Shown here piece by piece: positions 56,001 through 63,190 of a stretch of DNA of 64,000 nt. A program made the position numbers and the translations under genes. The notes beneath the pieces were generated by a model. The model searched no databases. It worked only from the letters and a program-made list of their open reading frames with translations, and was not told where the DNA came from. Origin of the DNA: Ructibacterium gallinarum (GTDB lineage Bacteria; Bacillota; Clostridia; Monoglobales; Monoglobaceae). Every line of letters starts with the position of its first letter. Positions within the stretch are counted from its first letter, which is position 1. The DNA is taken from NCBI RefSeq assembly GCF_014982785.1, contig NZ_JADCKB010000005.1, positions 61,062-125,061 of the forward strand. The letters run 5' to 3'.

Positions 56001-56498
56001 ACCGCTGGGCCATGGTTGTTTAATTGCATCAATATGACAATTCTCATAATATGAGAATAACGATGTTGTTCCCCCTGGCCATGTGGAAGCCATAAAAAGG
56101 CCATTTCCCCAACTGCTTTGTGGCGTCGCACCAAATGCGTCTTCTGTTCGTCCGCTTGCTGTCCGCAAAATGTCATACCCCAAGTACAACGTTCCTGATG
56201 AAAACGCCTGTCCGAAGTCCTTGCGGATTTTGGGATATTTACTATTGGTGTCATCCATCACCATCTTCAGGCTGCTCCCGTGCTCTGCATCATATTCAGC
56301 AATACTTACATCCAGCTCAGAATAATCAACACAGCTGGATACACTCCTCACGTTGTCAAAATCTTCATCCCAGAGGACAGTGTATCCGCTTAAACTTTCA
56401 TTTGCGCCTTCCGCCGCCGAAAAAGATACCAACATATTGGATGGAAAAATCAAAATGAATGAAAGCGTAAATAATACCATTTTTTTATAAATACTCAT
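53001..56498 (-). CDS. Very large secreted clan GH-A glycoside hydrolase with LamG-like and CBM9-like domains
   Basis: The 1165-residue protein has a signal peptide (to ~28), a LamG-like domain (~40-235), an Ig-like linker (~255-360), a GH-A barrel (~375-650) with acid/base Glu483 in YEIFNEMN and nucleophile Glu592 in ITISELSY. A beta-sandwich and further Ig-like regions (~680-940) follow. The C-terminal domain (~960-1160; PVIDGKLDDGEW, DEYFYLAADVKDD) looks like CBM9. The barrel aligns end to end with that of the 910-residue protein. The substrate is unknown; as the first enzyme gene after the importer it may make the first cut. Confidence 0.75.
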   Translation of the reverse strand: MSIYKKMVLFTLSFILIFPSNMLVSFSAAEGANESLSGYTVLWDEDFDNVRSVSSCVDYSELDVSIAEYDAEHGSSLKMVMDDTNSKYPKIRKDFGQAFSSGTLYLGYDILRTASGRTEDAFGATPQSSWGNGLFMASTWPGGTTSLFSYYENCHIDAIKQPWPSGASPQLNEWHHIDTWWDLDNRIAYYFIDGVEVGHTTITNECTEISSYGRNGNGSYGTGIEYLDNYKLIHLSEIGKEIVIDGIQGIPDYIESPVMLSLTTDELGNNFFTEEGEVNVQINGITKDAVQGSLSLSIADEYGNVILHEDRDIAIDSNESKTETFVFGFKRYGYYYVTSDFTANGYNPASTETTLVYLRKSEEQNQRLGYSSHSTWNFGTDEIERKLDLFAKTGFKYQRESVYWSYFEQNGGESYEFNELDQRIQDALNNSDIEMFQLMGGVEAAIGKDLPETEEEFRRFDGYVYNLALALKDTVQYYEIFNEMNLSSEEDGAERYVAAQKVAYEAIKRADPDSIVLCGATARVPLDWIEMLLKAGAGNYFDEFSCHPYTVENVPETGRVMQGEGTAEDMVISLRNLLDQYGLQNKKITISELSYSSGAGYASERQQAAFGLRQYIFTQKHVDLFIWYNDQEKGTDTSLENNFGLITNWGDSGVPYQAKPVLLAFSTFNSLLANAENLGKIDTENEDIWIYQFKRADEKDVLAVWNMNDTNQSIALDLGTDSAELVDMYGNSRTIYAYNGKLNFDICGDVTYLVGNFSQVDLCEAEFSAYQYETDVIKAEDFDLRLTLPADDKIKIEAACSDNTSVKEISGDTIRFSSGVNNQDEEKIVINVQFNGRLAYTHNVELNYIEPLSYTYSIIPYNQQRYQGVLKVTNRRSSNVSMQLTLDSPESLAGKTYNIDTLVPGNERTIKINIPIEDADINRLDISGTITIEGEEVNDSMAVTLSKEFGCLKYGDKKPVIDGKLDDGEWHEFLPIKIDQKSMAQKKEWKGVDDLSGTIYTMCDDEYFYLAADVKDDIYYDETEPSTVWAVDSIQFAIAVSNKFGAASTEIGLGIANGEATLQSFISQMIGGEQAADTFTFSDDTLYAVKRYEEEKRTVYELQLPWDQIYAKPINISHMKSIYFSVLINDHDNNSAGRGWLEYCGGIGSSKNPELFMELPVYKVQ

Positions 56499-56589
56499 TT
56501 ATTTCACCTCTCTTAGACTGCTTTAGATCTTTGAGAACAGAGTGCGAAAATACGATTTCCAGTTCTGTTTTTTAATATGAATGCTATTA

Positions 56590-57474
56590 TCATCCCTTTA
56601 CACCGCCAATGTTGATACCGCCCATGATCTGCTTTTGGAATAGAATGAAGATAATCGCCTGCGGCAGGAGGGTAAAAAGTGCTGCGACCATCTGCTTATC
56701 CATGGAGAGATTAGAGTTCTTTATTTCAAAAAGCCGAACGCCCATGACAGTTTTTTCAGGATCCGTAATCAAAAGGTATGGCCAGAAGAAGTCACCGAAC
56801 GCCCCGTTAAAGGTAAAGATTGAGCAGGTTACGACAACCGGCATACTCATCGGAATAACTATTTTCAAAAAAATCTTTATATCCGAGGCGCCGTCAATCT
56901 TTGCCGCCTCTATTATCGAAAGCGGTAATCCATCAAAAGACGACTTGAACAGCAAAACATGAAACATATTCATCCCCGCGATCAGCCAAAGCGGAATATA
57001 GGAATTGAGCAGCCCCAAATCTTTATACAGCATATAGTTAGGCACCATTGCGGTTGTAGCAGGCAGCAGCATTGTAATAGACACAAGTACAAAATAAACT
57101 CTGCTGCCCTTTGGTTTCAGTCTTGACAAAGAGTATCCGGCAAGACCGCTGATCCCCACATCAAAAATCACACAGCCGACCGCTACAATCAAGGTATTGA
57201 GGTAATACCTATAAATCTCAAGCTGATTCCACAACCCTGCAATCTTTCCCAAATCAATGGATTTGGGAAAGAAGGTAGGCGTCTTGCTGTAGATTTCTGC
57301 CGGCTCTTTAAAGCACAACATAATCATCCATACTACCGGGATACACACAATTAATAGATGCAAAAGCATGACCACCGAAAGGATCCCATATGTAACCCTT
57401 CCCTTTGCGCCCTTCATATCCATAGGACGAAGCGCGCCGTTATTAATTCTATTCGAAAAATCGTCTTTTTTCAT
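56590..57474 (-). CDS. Carbohydrate ABC transporter permease, MalG type
   Basis: The 294-residue membrane protein has six helices. The EAA loop that contacts the ATPase reads IEAAKIDGASDIKIFLKIVIPMSMPV (in parts: EAAKIDGAS, then KIVIPM) at ~195-215. The extended cytoplasmic N-terminus and the C-terminal motif GGINIGGVKG match MalG/CUT1 permeases. It is the second permease of a sugar importer, with AAAGAGG upstream. No ATP-binding subunit is encoded nearby, as usual for CUT1 systems that share a common MsmK-type ATPase. Confidence 0.93.
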   Translation of the reverse strand: MKKDDFSNRINNGALRPMDMKGAKGRVTYGILSVVMLLHLLIVCIPVVWMIMLCFKEPAEIYSKTPTFFPKSIDLGKIAGLWNQLEIYRYYLNTLIVAVGCVIFDVGISGLAGYSLSRLKPKGSRVYFVLVSITMLLPATTAMVPNYMLYKDLGLLNSYIPLWLIAGMNMFHVLLFKSSFDGLPLSIIEAAKIDGASDIKIFLKIVIPMSMPVVVTCSIFTFNGAFGDFFWPYLLITDPEKTVMGVRLFEIKNSNLSMDKQMVAALFTLLPQAIIFILFQKQIMGGINIGGVKG

Positions 57475-57507
57475 TTTAATTTAGCCTCTTTTCTGCACTA
57501 TGTGATA

Positions 57508-58431
57508 TTACATATTTTCGCTTGCTCGCTTATCTACATGATTGTATATCAATGTAAATATCATAATCACACAGAAAGTGATGACATTCACCACCATCGC
57601 AAGTTGCGGCCTGTAATTGACAAACGCATAATTATAAGACAAAAGTCCCATGGACATTGAAGCGTTGTTCGGCCCGCCCCCGGTCATCTGCAACGGTTGG
57701 TCAACAACCTGAAATACGCCAATACACTGTCTGGCCGCAAAAACCAGTAACATGGGCAACATGTAAGGGATAACCACAACACGCAGTCGTGTAAAAAATC
57801 CCGCTCCGTCAATCATGGCCGCCTCATACAGTTCGTTGTTTACACCCTGCAACCCGGCAAAATAATAGATCGCTGTCCCGGCCATGCCTGACCACGTCAT
57901 ACTAATAATAATGTATAAAATGGTAAACCGTCCGTCCTGCAGCCAGCCATATGGCTCAACGCCAAACTTTGCCAAAATGGCATTCAGCATGCCGCTGACA
58001 TTCGGCTGATAGATAAATGCCCAAAGCACCGATACGGCAACGGCAGGCATGATGCCTGGAAAATATACCAGTGTCCTGATTGTTTTTCTGAAGACAGCCA
58101 TTTCATTCATGACAATGGCAATGATAAACGGCGGCAAAAGCCCAATTACCAACGACCATCCTAAATACTCCCACGTATTGATAAACGTCTGCAGAAAATC
58201 GGTGTTGGTCAATACGCGTTTAAAGTTATCCAAGCCGACAAATTTAACGACTTGAAAACCCTTCATTTCAAACGTTGACCATACCATTCCCATAATCTGC
58301 GGCCTGAGAATCAGCACACACATTAAAATAAAAGAAGGAGCAATCAGCAGCCAACCGCTGATATCGGCGCGTGTAAATAATTTTTTTTTCTTTTTCTTGG
58401 TTGCCAAGTTAATTTCCGAGGTATGTAACAT
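57508..58431 (-). CDS. Carbohydrate ABC transporter permease, MalF/UgpA type
   Basis: The 307-residue membrane protein has about six helices and the EAA loop LYEAAMIDGAGFFTRLRVVVIPYMLP (in parts: LYEAAMIDGAG, then VVVIPYM) at ~207-235. A run of lysines (residues 12-17) gives a basic cytoplasmic N-terminus. It partners the MalG-type protein and the binding lipoprotein. AAAGGAAACACT precedes the start. Substrate specificity cannot be read from the permeases. Confidence 0.93.
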   Translation of the reverse strand: MLHTSEINLATKKKKKKLFTRADISGWLLIAPSFILMCVLILRPQIMGMVWSTFEMKGFQVVKFVGLDNFKRVLTNTDFLQTFINTWEYLGWSLVIGLLPPFIIAIVMNEMAVFRKTIRTLVYFPGIMPAVAVSVLWAFIYQPNVSGMLNAILAKFGVEPYGWLQDGRFTILYIIISMTWSGMAGTAIYYFAGLQGVNNELYEAAMIDGAGFFTRLRVVVIPYMLPMLLVFAARQCIGVFQVVDQPLQMTGGGPNNASMSMGLLSYNYAFVNYRPQLAMVVNVITFCVIMIFTLIYNHVDKRASENM

Positions 58432-58449
58432 AGTGTTTCCTTTCCCGCT

Positions 58450-59850
58450 TTAATTTGCATAATCCAGATTATTCTGCTGGAAGTCGTTCGCCGCGTTTTC
58501 AATCAATCCCTCAATATTAGCGTCAGGATTGGTCAAAACCTCCTGAATGACATTGTCAAATACGGCATACAGTGCCTGGGCATCTTTCGGCTCCTCCTGC
58601 TGGAATTCAAGTCCAGTTTTGTCATTGTAATTTTTGATATGATTGATATCTACATTTAGGTTTTCTCGATTCAGTTCTTGAATATAAACACCGTATTCAC
58701 TTTCCGCCTTCCATGGGCTGATGCTTTCAAGACCGATCAGTTCGCCGCTTGCCGCCCTTGTTTCATAATCTTTTGCGAGAGTTTCTTTCCTTTCTTCTGT
58801 CAAATTACAAGTGTAGCCCCTGTATTCTATGAAATTCATGGCAGCTGAAACCTGCTCCGGTGTTGAATCTTTATTGATTACATAGAAGCCGCCCCCCATA
58901 AGTGATACACGTCTTTGGTCACCAGCCGGGATACCGAGCATGCCGATCTTGTTTTTATCCATGCCATAATTCTGCACCAATTCAATAATATAGTTCGGCT
59001 CCGCAAATGTCATGGCAACATTGCCGGCAGAGAACTGCTCTTTCGTGTTTGTACCGCTAATCAATGCATTTTCCGGTAAAACGTCATATTTCCATTTTAA
59101 ATCACTGACAAATTGCATGGCTTTCACACACTCGGGACTGTTAAAGGTTGCTTGCCAGCCGCCATCTTCCAGTTGCGTTTCAAATACTGTGCCATAACTC
59201 CAGGCGATTGGGGTAAATCTCCATCCGCCATTGTTTTGTGTGGTCGGAAATATAAAGCCGTCAACACCGGTGCTATCTTTGATTTTCTTTGCAACCCCCG
59301 CAAGGTCTTCCCATGTTTCCGGCTGATACAGATTGCCATTTTCGTCTATAAAACCGGCCTGGTCATACAAATCGATATTGACTGCAATTCCGACATCATA
59401 ACAACTTGTCGGCATTAGATAAATTCTATTATTCTTTGAAATCTTCTGAAGAATGAACTCTGACAATTTATCTGTCATTTCTCTTTTTTCAAACTCATCG
59501 GTAAGGTCTGCGGCAAGATCTAGGTTCATTATATTTTCTGCCTCAGTCATGGGTACATAATATAATGTTGGTAGTGTTCCGCCTTCCGCCTTGGCCAAAA
59601 ATGTATCAACGTTAAAATCCCACCTCGCGTCCTCAACTTTCACATTTGGGTATGCTGCTTCAAATCCTGCCACTTCTTCCATCTGAGATTTATATACTTC
59701 CGGGTTTGTCTTTTCATCGACAAAGTTTGCAACGGATATGACAACTTGCCCATTTTCTGCGTTCTGATCCGCTCCGCAGCCTCCCAGCACCCCCAGTGTC
59801 AAAATTATGGCTGTAACTAACACTACTGTTTTCCAAATTCTTTTTTTCAT
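58450..59850 (-). CDS. Extracellular sugar-binding lipoprotein of CUT1 ABC importer
   Basis: The 466-residue family 1 solute-binding protein has a signal peptide with lipobox (LGGC, Cys25). The two-lobed fold has VISVANFVDE at the start of lobe 1, a hydrophobic substrate region with many Trp and Tyr residues (e.g. FTPIAWSYGT, ~218) and the hinge segment of ATAFAEPNY type (VAMTFAEPNYI, ~290). It is the first gene of the 12-gene operon, so it is likely the most strongly expressed. It probably binds oligosaccharides released by the secreted GH-A enzymes. Confidence 0.93.
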   Translation of the reverse strand: MKKRIWKTVVLVTAIILTLGVLGGCGADQNAENGQVVISVANFVDEKTNPEVYKSQMEEVAGFEAAYPNVKVEDARWDFNVDTFLAKAEGGTLPTLYYVPMTEAENIMNLDLAADLTDEFEKREMTDKLSEFILQKISKNNRIYLMPTSCYDVGIAVNIDLYDQAGFIDENGNLYQPETWEDLAGVAKKIKDSTGVDGFIFPTTQNNGGWRFTPIAWSYGTVFETQLEDGGWQATFNSPECVKAMQFVSDLKWKYDVLPENALISGTNTKEQFSAGNVAMTFAEPNYIIELVQNYGMDKNKIGMLGIPAGDQRRVSLMGGGFYVINKDSTPEQVSAAMNFIEYRGYTCNLTEERKETLAKDYETRAASGELIGLESISPWKAESEYGVYIQELNRENLNVDINHIKNYNDKTGLEFQQEEPKDAQALYAVFDNVIQEVLTNPDANIEGLIENAANDFQQNNLDYAN

Positions 59851-59905
59851 CTTTACTCTTCCTTTACATTTAAATTTTGCAGCTGATTGACTCCACTATC
59901 AAGCC

Positions 59906-59973
59906 AATTCAGCTTGAATTCAGTATATCTCTTTCCCCAAAATTTGTATAGTGACAAAATTTCCCGAGTGTCA
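59906..59973 (-). promoter_or_regulatory. Candidate activator-dependent promoter of the glycan locus
   Basis: Reading the minus strand, a good -10 (TATACT, 59922-59927) has no recognisable -35 at the usual distance (best TATACA). Just upstream is an inverted repeat TGACA-N12-TGTCA (59952-59973). Two direct AATTCAG copies (59906-59912, 59917-59923) are spaced 11 bases, one helical turn, overlapping and following the -10. A weak -35 with symmetrical upstream sites fits activation by the neighbouring AraC-type regulator. Confidence 0.4.
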
Positions 59974-60053
59974 TTTCTTGCAAGGCATCTGCCGCAAAGC
60001 CCATTCTGCCGTTGATTTGTTTTTTTTTGAAAATTTTGACATCGCAGCTCTTG

Positions 60054-60082
60054 TTGACTTTTAAATCAGAGTTTTGTAAAAT
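60054..60082 (+). promoter_or_regulatory. Promoter of the AraC-type regulator
   Basis: TTGACT (60054-60059), 17-base spacer, TAAAAT (60077-60082), 30 bases before the start codon. It needs no activator by sequence. Confidence 0.6.
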
Positions 60083-60111
60083 GTACACATACAGATTAGG
60101 TGGGGATGAAA

Positions 60112-62349
60112 ATGAAAACAAAAAATACAAGACTTTTTAAAAAGACATATTTATTCCTTCTGGTATCAATCATTGTCCCTTGTCTGCTGGTCAGTATTGT
60201 ATCAGGTATTATCACATTTGTGACTGCTAATCATCTGGCAGATAAAATAATTGAATACTCAACAGAAACCATGCTTTCTATATCCAAAAATGCAGATGTG
60301 AATCTTGATTCTTTAAAAAATATTGCACAGGTGCTTTCTGCACAACCGGAAGTCAGAAATGCACTGTCTGATTCCACCTTGGTATACTCGCCGGAGCTTG
60401 GCTCCGCAATAGAACAGATAGACCCTTCCAATCTGCATATCATTAATACATTTATTTTTGACAAAGACCAGCGCACAGTCTGCAGCAATGACGGCGAGTT
60501 TAACTCCTGGGATTATTTTACCAACCAGCTTGTCTATAACGATTATAGTTCGTCGTATTGGAATAATTTTACCTTTTTTAGTACCGAAGCATTCAGAGTG
60601 CTGTCTCCCGGAGAGCTGAAGACCCAAAACGGTACATATAACGCTATACCTGTCGTTTTTAGAAAAATTGGAAGCTTTTCTCAAAAACGCTATCTTGTTT
60701 TTAATGTTGAGCTTACCTCTCTATTGCCGGTGAACACTGAAACGTCTTCCACGCAGTTTTATATATTAAATAAATTTACAAATGACATCTTTTCCTTAAG
60801 TCCAAATTATGATACAGCAAAAATTAATGATCCGGCTTTTCTGGACTATGTACTAAGCAATCCAAACGCCGATTTTGAATATACGCTGCCTGACGGAAAA
60901 TATTTTGTATCAACCAGTTCCAATGATGCCTCCATCATTGGATATACCTATATCTCTATCGTCTCAAAGGGCAGCGTTTACGGCGGTCTTATTCCTTATA
61001 CAATTATATTAATCCTTATCAATGTATTAACATTGTTGACTGTTATCGTTTTAGCCACCAGAAACGCAAGAAAGATTTTTGTTCCGATCAAAAATGTATG
61101 GCTGTCTTTGGCTAAAAAAGAGCATACCGCTTCTACAAATAACTTGCTGTATGAAATTGTTGCACTTTCTGCCGAATCAAAGAAAGAAAGGGAATATCTC
61201 TACAAAATTCTCCCTCATGCGCAGCAGAATTATTTGGTTAATTTATTAAATAATCCAGACTCGATTGAGAGCTATGACAGTGATACAAAAAAATTCCTTG
61301 AGGAATCTTTAAACTTTCAGTATCATTATTTTTCAGTTATATTGCTTCAGTTATCACCCGCATCGAATTTTTATGATAGATTTAGTATAGAAGAGTATGA
61401 AGTAATTAAAACCGGACTTTATAATATTGTATATGAGATGTTCTCGGATGAGTTTGATTCGTATATACTGCCTACGCAAAATAACGTGTTGGATATTGTG
61501 CTCAATATGGAACGTGCTGAGCAAAATGAAAAAGTGAGAAAACTATTAAAAGACTTGCTTAACTATTTAAAAAACGATTTTGAATATATCACCCTCTCCA
61601 TTGGTATGAGCAAAAGCTATCATGATATACCCGGTCTAAAAGCGGCGCATGCGGAAGCGCTGAATAACTTTGTACCATATGTGACGCCTGAACAGCAACC
61701 TGTCATTGACCTTAAATTTAAAAGCATGATTGTATTTACAAACGCAGATGAATCAGCCTTGTTCTCTGCGCTTTCATCCTTTGACAAAAACCGGATAACT
61801 GAGACAATCGACAACTTTTTACAAAAAAATCAAGATTTTTGTGTACGGGAACTGAAAATGCTGTATAATTACATTTTAAATACAATACTCAAATTTATCC
61901 ATATCAATAAAATTTCTTATATGGATGAAATGCTTGATTTTGAAATAACAAATAAAATCCTCTCGCAGCCGCTCGCCGGAATACGAAACGAAATCAATCA
62001 GATTATCGATTATGTATCATCCTTAAAGCATACAAAAACAAACTTTGATGATTTATATACTTATATCAAGGAGAACTGCAATTCAAGCGAATTATCCCTA
62101 AAGATTCTGGCAGATGTCTTTTCAATGAGCCAAAGCAGCATCACCAGGATGATACAGGATAATACAAAATTTTCATTTAAGGAACTATTGTCGAATATTC
62201 GCATTGAAAATGCAAAAGAGTTGCTAAAAAATACCGATTTACCTATAGATAAAATCTGTGAAATGACTGGATTTTCAAATAAGCGAACATTTTTTAGAGT
62301 GTTTAAAATGGTCACAGGTACCACCCCCGGCGAATACCGCAAAGGATAA
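60112..62349 (+). CDS. Membrane-embedded AraC-family transcription regulator with external sensor domain
   Basis: The 745-residue protein has a transmembrane helix at ~12-38, an external region of ~250 residues resembling a Cache-type sensor, a second helix at ~293-317, and a cytoplasmic part ending in an AraC HTH_18 domain (~655-745; LADVFSMSQSSITRMIQ, KICEMTGFSNKRTFFRVFK and TTPGEYRKG). Such proteins sense sugars outside and bind DNA directly, in place of a two-component pair. ATG 60112 has AGGTGG eight bases upstream. It is divergent from the importer gene, which it probably activates. No histidine kinase is present. Confidence 0.9.
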   Translation: MKTKNTRLFKKTYLFLLVSIIVPCLLVSIVSGIITFVTANHLADKIIEYSTETMLSISKNADVNLDSLKNIAQVLSAQPEVRNALSDSTLVYSPELGSAIEQIDPSNLHIINTFIFDKDQRTVCSNDGEFNSWDYFTNQLVYNDYSSSYWNNFTFFSTEAFRVLSPGELKTQNGTYNAIPVVFRKIGSFSQKRYLVFNVELTSLLPVNTETSSTQFYILNKFTNDIFSLSPNYDTAKINDPAFLDYVLSNPNADFEYTLPDGKYFVSTSSNDASIIGYTYISIVSKGSVYGGLIPYTIILILINVLTLLTVIVLATRNARKIFVPIKNVWLSLAKKEHTASTNNLLYEIVALSAESKKEREYLYKILPHAQQNYLVNLLNNPDSIESYDSDTKKFLEESLNFQYHYFSVILLQLSPASNFYDRFSIEEYEVIKTGLYNIVYEMFSDEFDSYILPTQNNVLDIVLNMERAEQNEKVRKLLKDLLNYLKNDFEYITLSIGMSKSYHDIPGLKAAHAEALNNFVPYVTPEQQPVIDLKFKSMIVFTNADESALFSALSSFDKNRITETIDNFLQKNQDFCVRELKMLYNYILNTILKFIHINKISYMDEMLDFEITNKILSQPLAGIRNEINQIIDYVSSLKHTKTNFDDLYTYIKENCNSSELSLKILADVFSMSQSSITRMIQDNTKFSFKELLSNIRIENAKELLKNTDLPIDKICEMTGFSNKRTFFRVFKMVTGTTPGEYRKG

Positions 62350-62390
62350 AGAAATCTTTTTTCAGCAAACCACTGATACAAAACACATAT

Positions 62391-62432
62391 AAAACCTGCA
62401 ATGCCTAGATGACGACATTGCAGGTTTTAAGT
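62391..62432 (+). terminator. Terminator after the AraC regulator
   Basis: 13-bp stem AAAACCTGCAATG / CATTGCAGGTTTT with a 12-base loop; AAGTTCTATTTTA follows. Confidence 0.7.
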
Positions 62433-62719
62433 TCTATTTTATCCAACAAGTTACAAAGGCTTTTTCAAATTTAATTTCTACATCATTCTTACACCATTTC
62501 GTCATAATTTTTTATAAGGTTATATGGTATTTTAAAACCTATTTTTTCCTCAACCCATATTTTATGAAATTCTATGAGCTTTTTACGTGCTTCACATGAA
62601 ATTATAAAATTCGGGAGTCATGTTACAACACCTAAGATAACAAGTATCAAATAGATCCTCATATATTTTGTTGTGACCAAGCATTTTTGTAACACAACAA
62701 CCTAATTTTGCCACAGAAC
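62433..62719. other. A/T-rich intergenic stretch with possible coding debris
   Basis: No complete gene, RNA or strong hairpin was seen. On the minus strand an open stretch from about 62622 to TAA 62489 reads like protein (ISCEARKKLIEFHK, then PYNLIKNYDEMV) but has no start codon, and it could be the end of a gene lost to IS activity. Confidence 0.3.
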
Positions 62720-63190
62720 TTATACAGCCCCACAGCGTGCCTCGAAAGGTGTTTTGTAATTATGATAAGAATGCGGACGTACATGATTGTAATGCACATA
62801 CGCAAATTCTTCTATAGCTGCGTAAAGCTCCTGCTCAGTATGGTAATAATGCCTATATATCAAATCATTCTTCAAAGTATTGAAATATCTTTCCATTGGA
62901 GCATTATCGTATGGATATCCAGCTTTACTCATGCTTTGTGTAATTCCAAGGGTTTCACAAAACTCGGTGAATTCTTTGGATGTGTACTGGCTTCCTTGGT
63001 CGGAATGTACCAGTAAATTACTTAAATTTATCCCAGGCTGGGAATCAATCGCTTTCTGAAGTGTGCGTTTGGCTAGATCGGCAGTTATATGTCGATCTGT
63101 AATATTAGCAACAATACCTCTGTCATAAAAATCAATAATAGAATAGTTATATCGTTTGTTTCCATAATTTGATGGCATATACACACGCAT
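62720..63190 (-). pseudogene. IS3-family transposase (OrfB), 5'-truncated
   Basis: The 156-codon frame carries the C-terminal two thirds of an IS3 integrase core: IIDFYDRGIVANI, then VHSDQGSQYTSKEF with the second catalytic Asp and YDNAPMERYFNTLKND with the catalytic Glu, ending in the usual YNHVRPHSYHNYKTPFEA. The first catalytic Asp and everything before it are missing. Upstream it runs straight into the tail of an IS1182-type transposase, which removed its 5' end. The remaining frame is intact, so truncation was recent or by clean recombination. Confidence 0.85.

Noticed and set aside
59909..60130. 73-codon minus-strand frame in the divergent region upstream of the importer
   Set aside because: It covers both promoters and overlaps the regulator start; no ribosome binding site or conserved motif was seen.
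35570..63190. Composite transposon made of the two IS3 fragments
   Set aside because: The two fragments are different in sequence type, both are truncated, and no terminal inverted repeats or target duplications could be matched.
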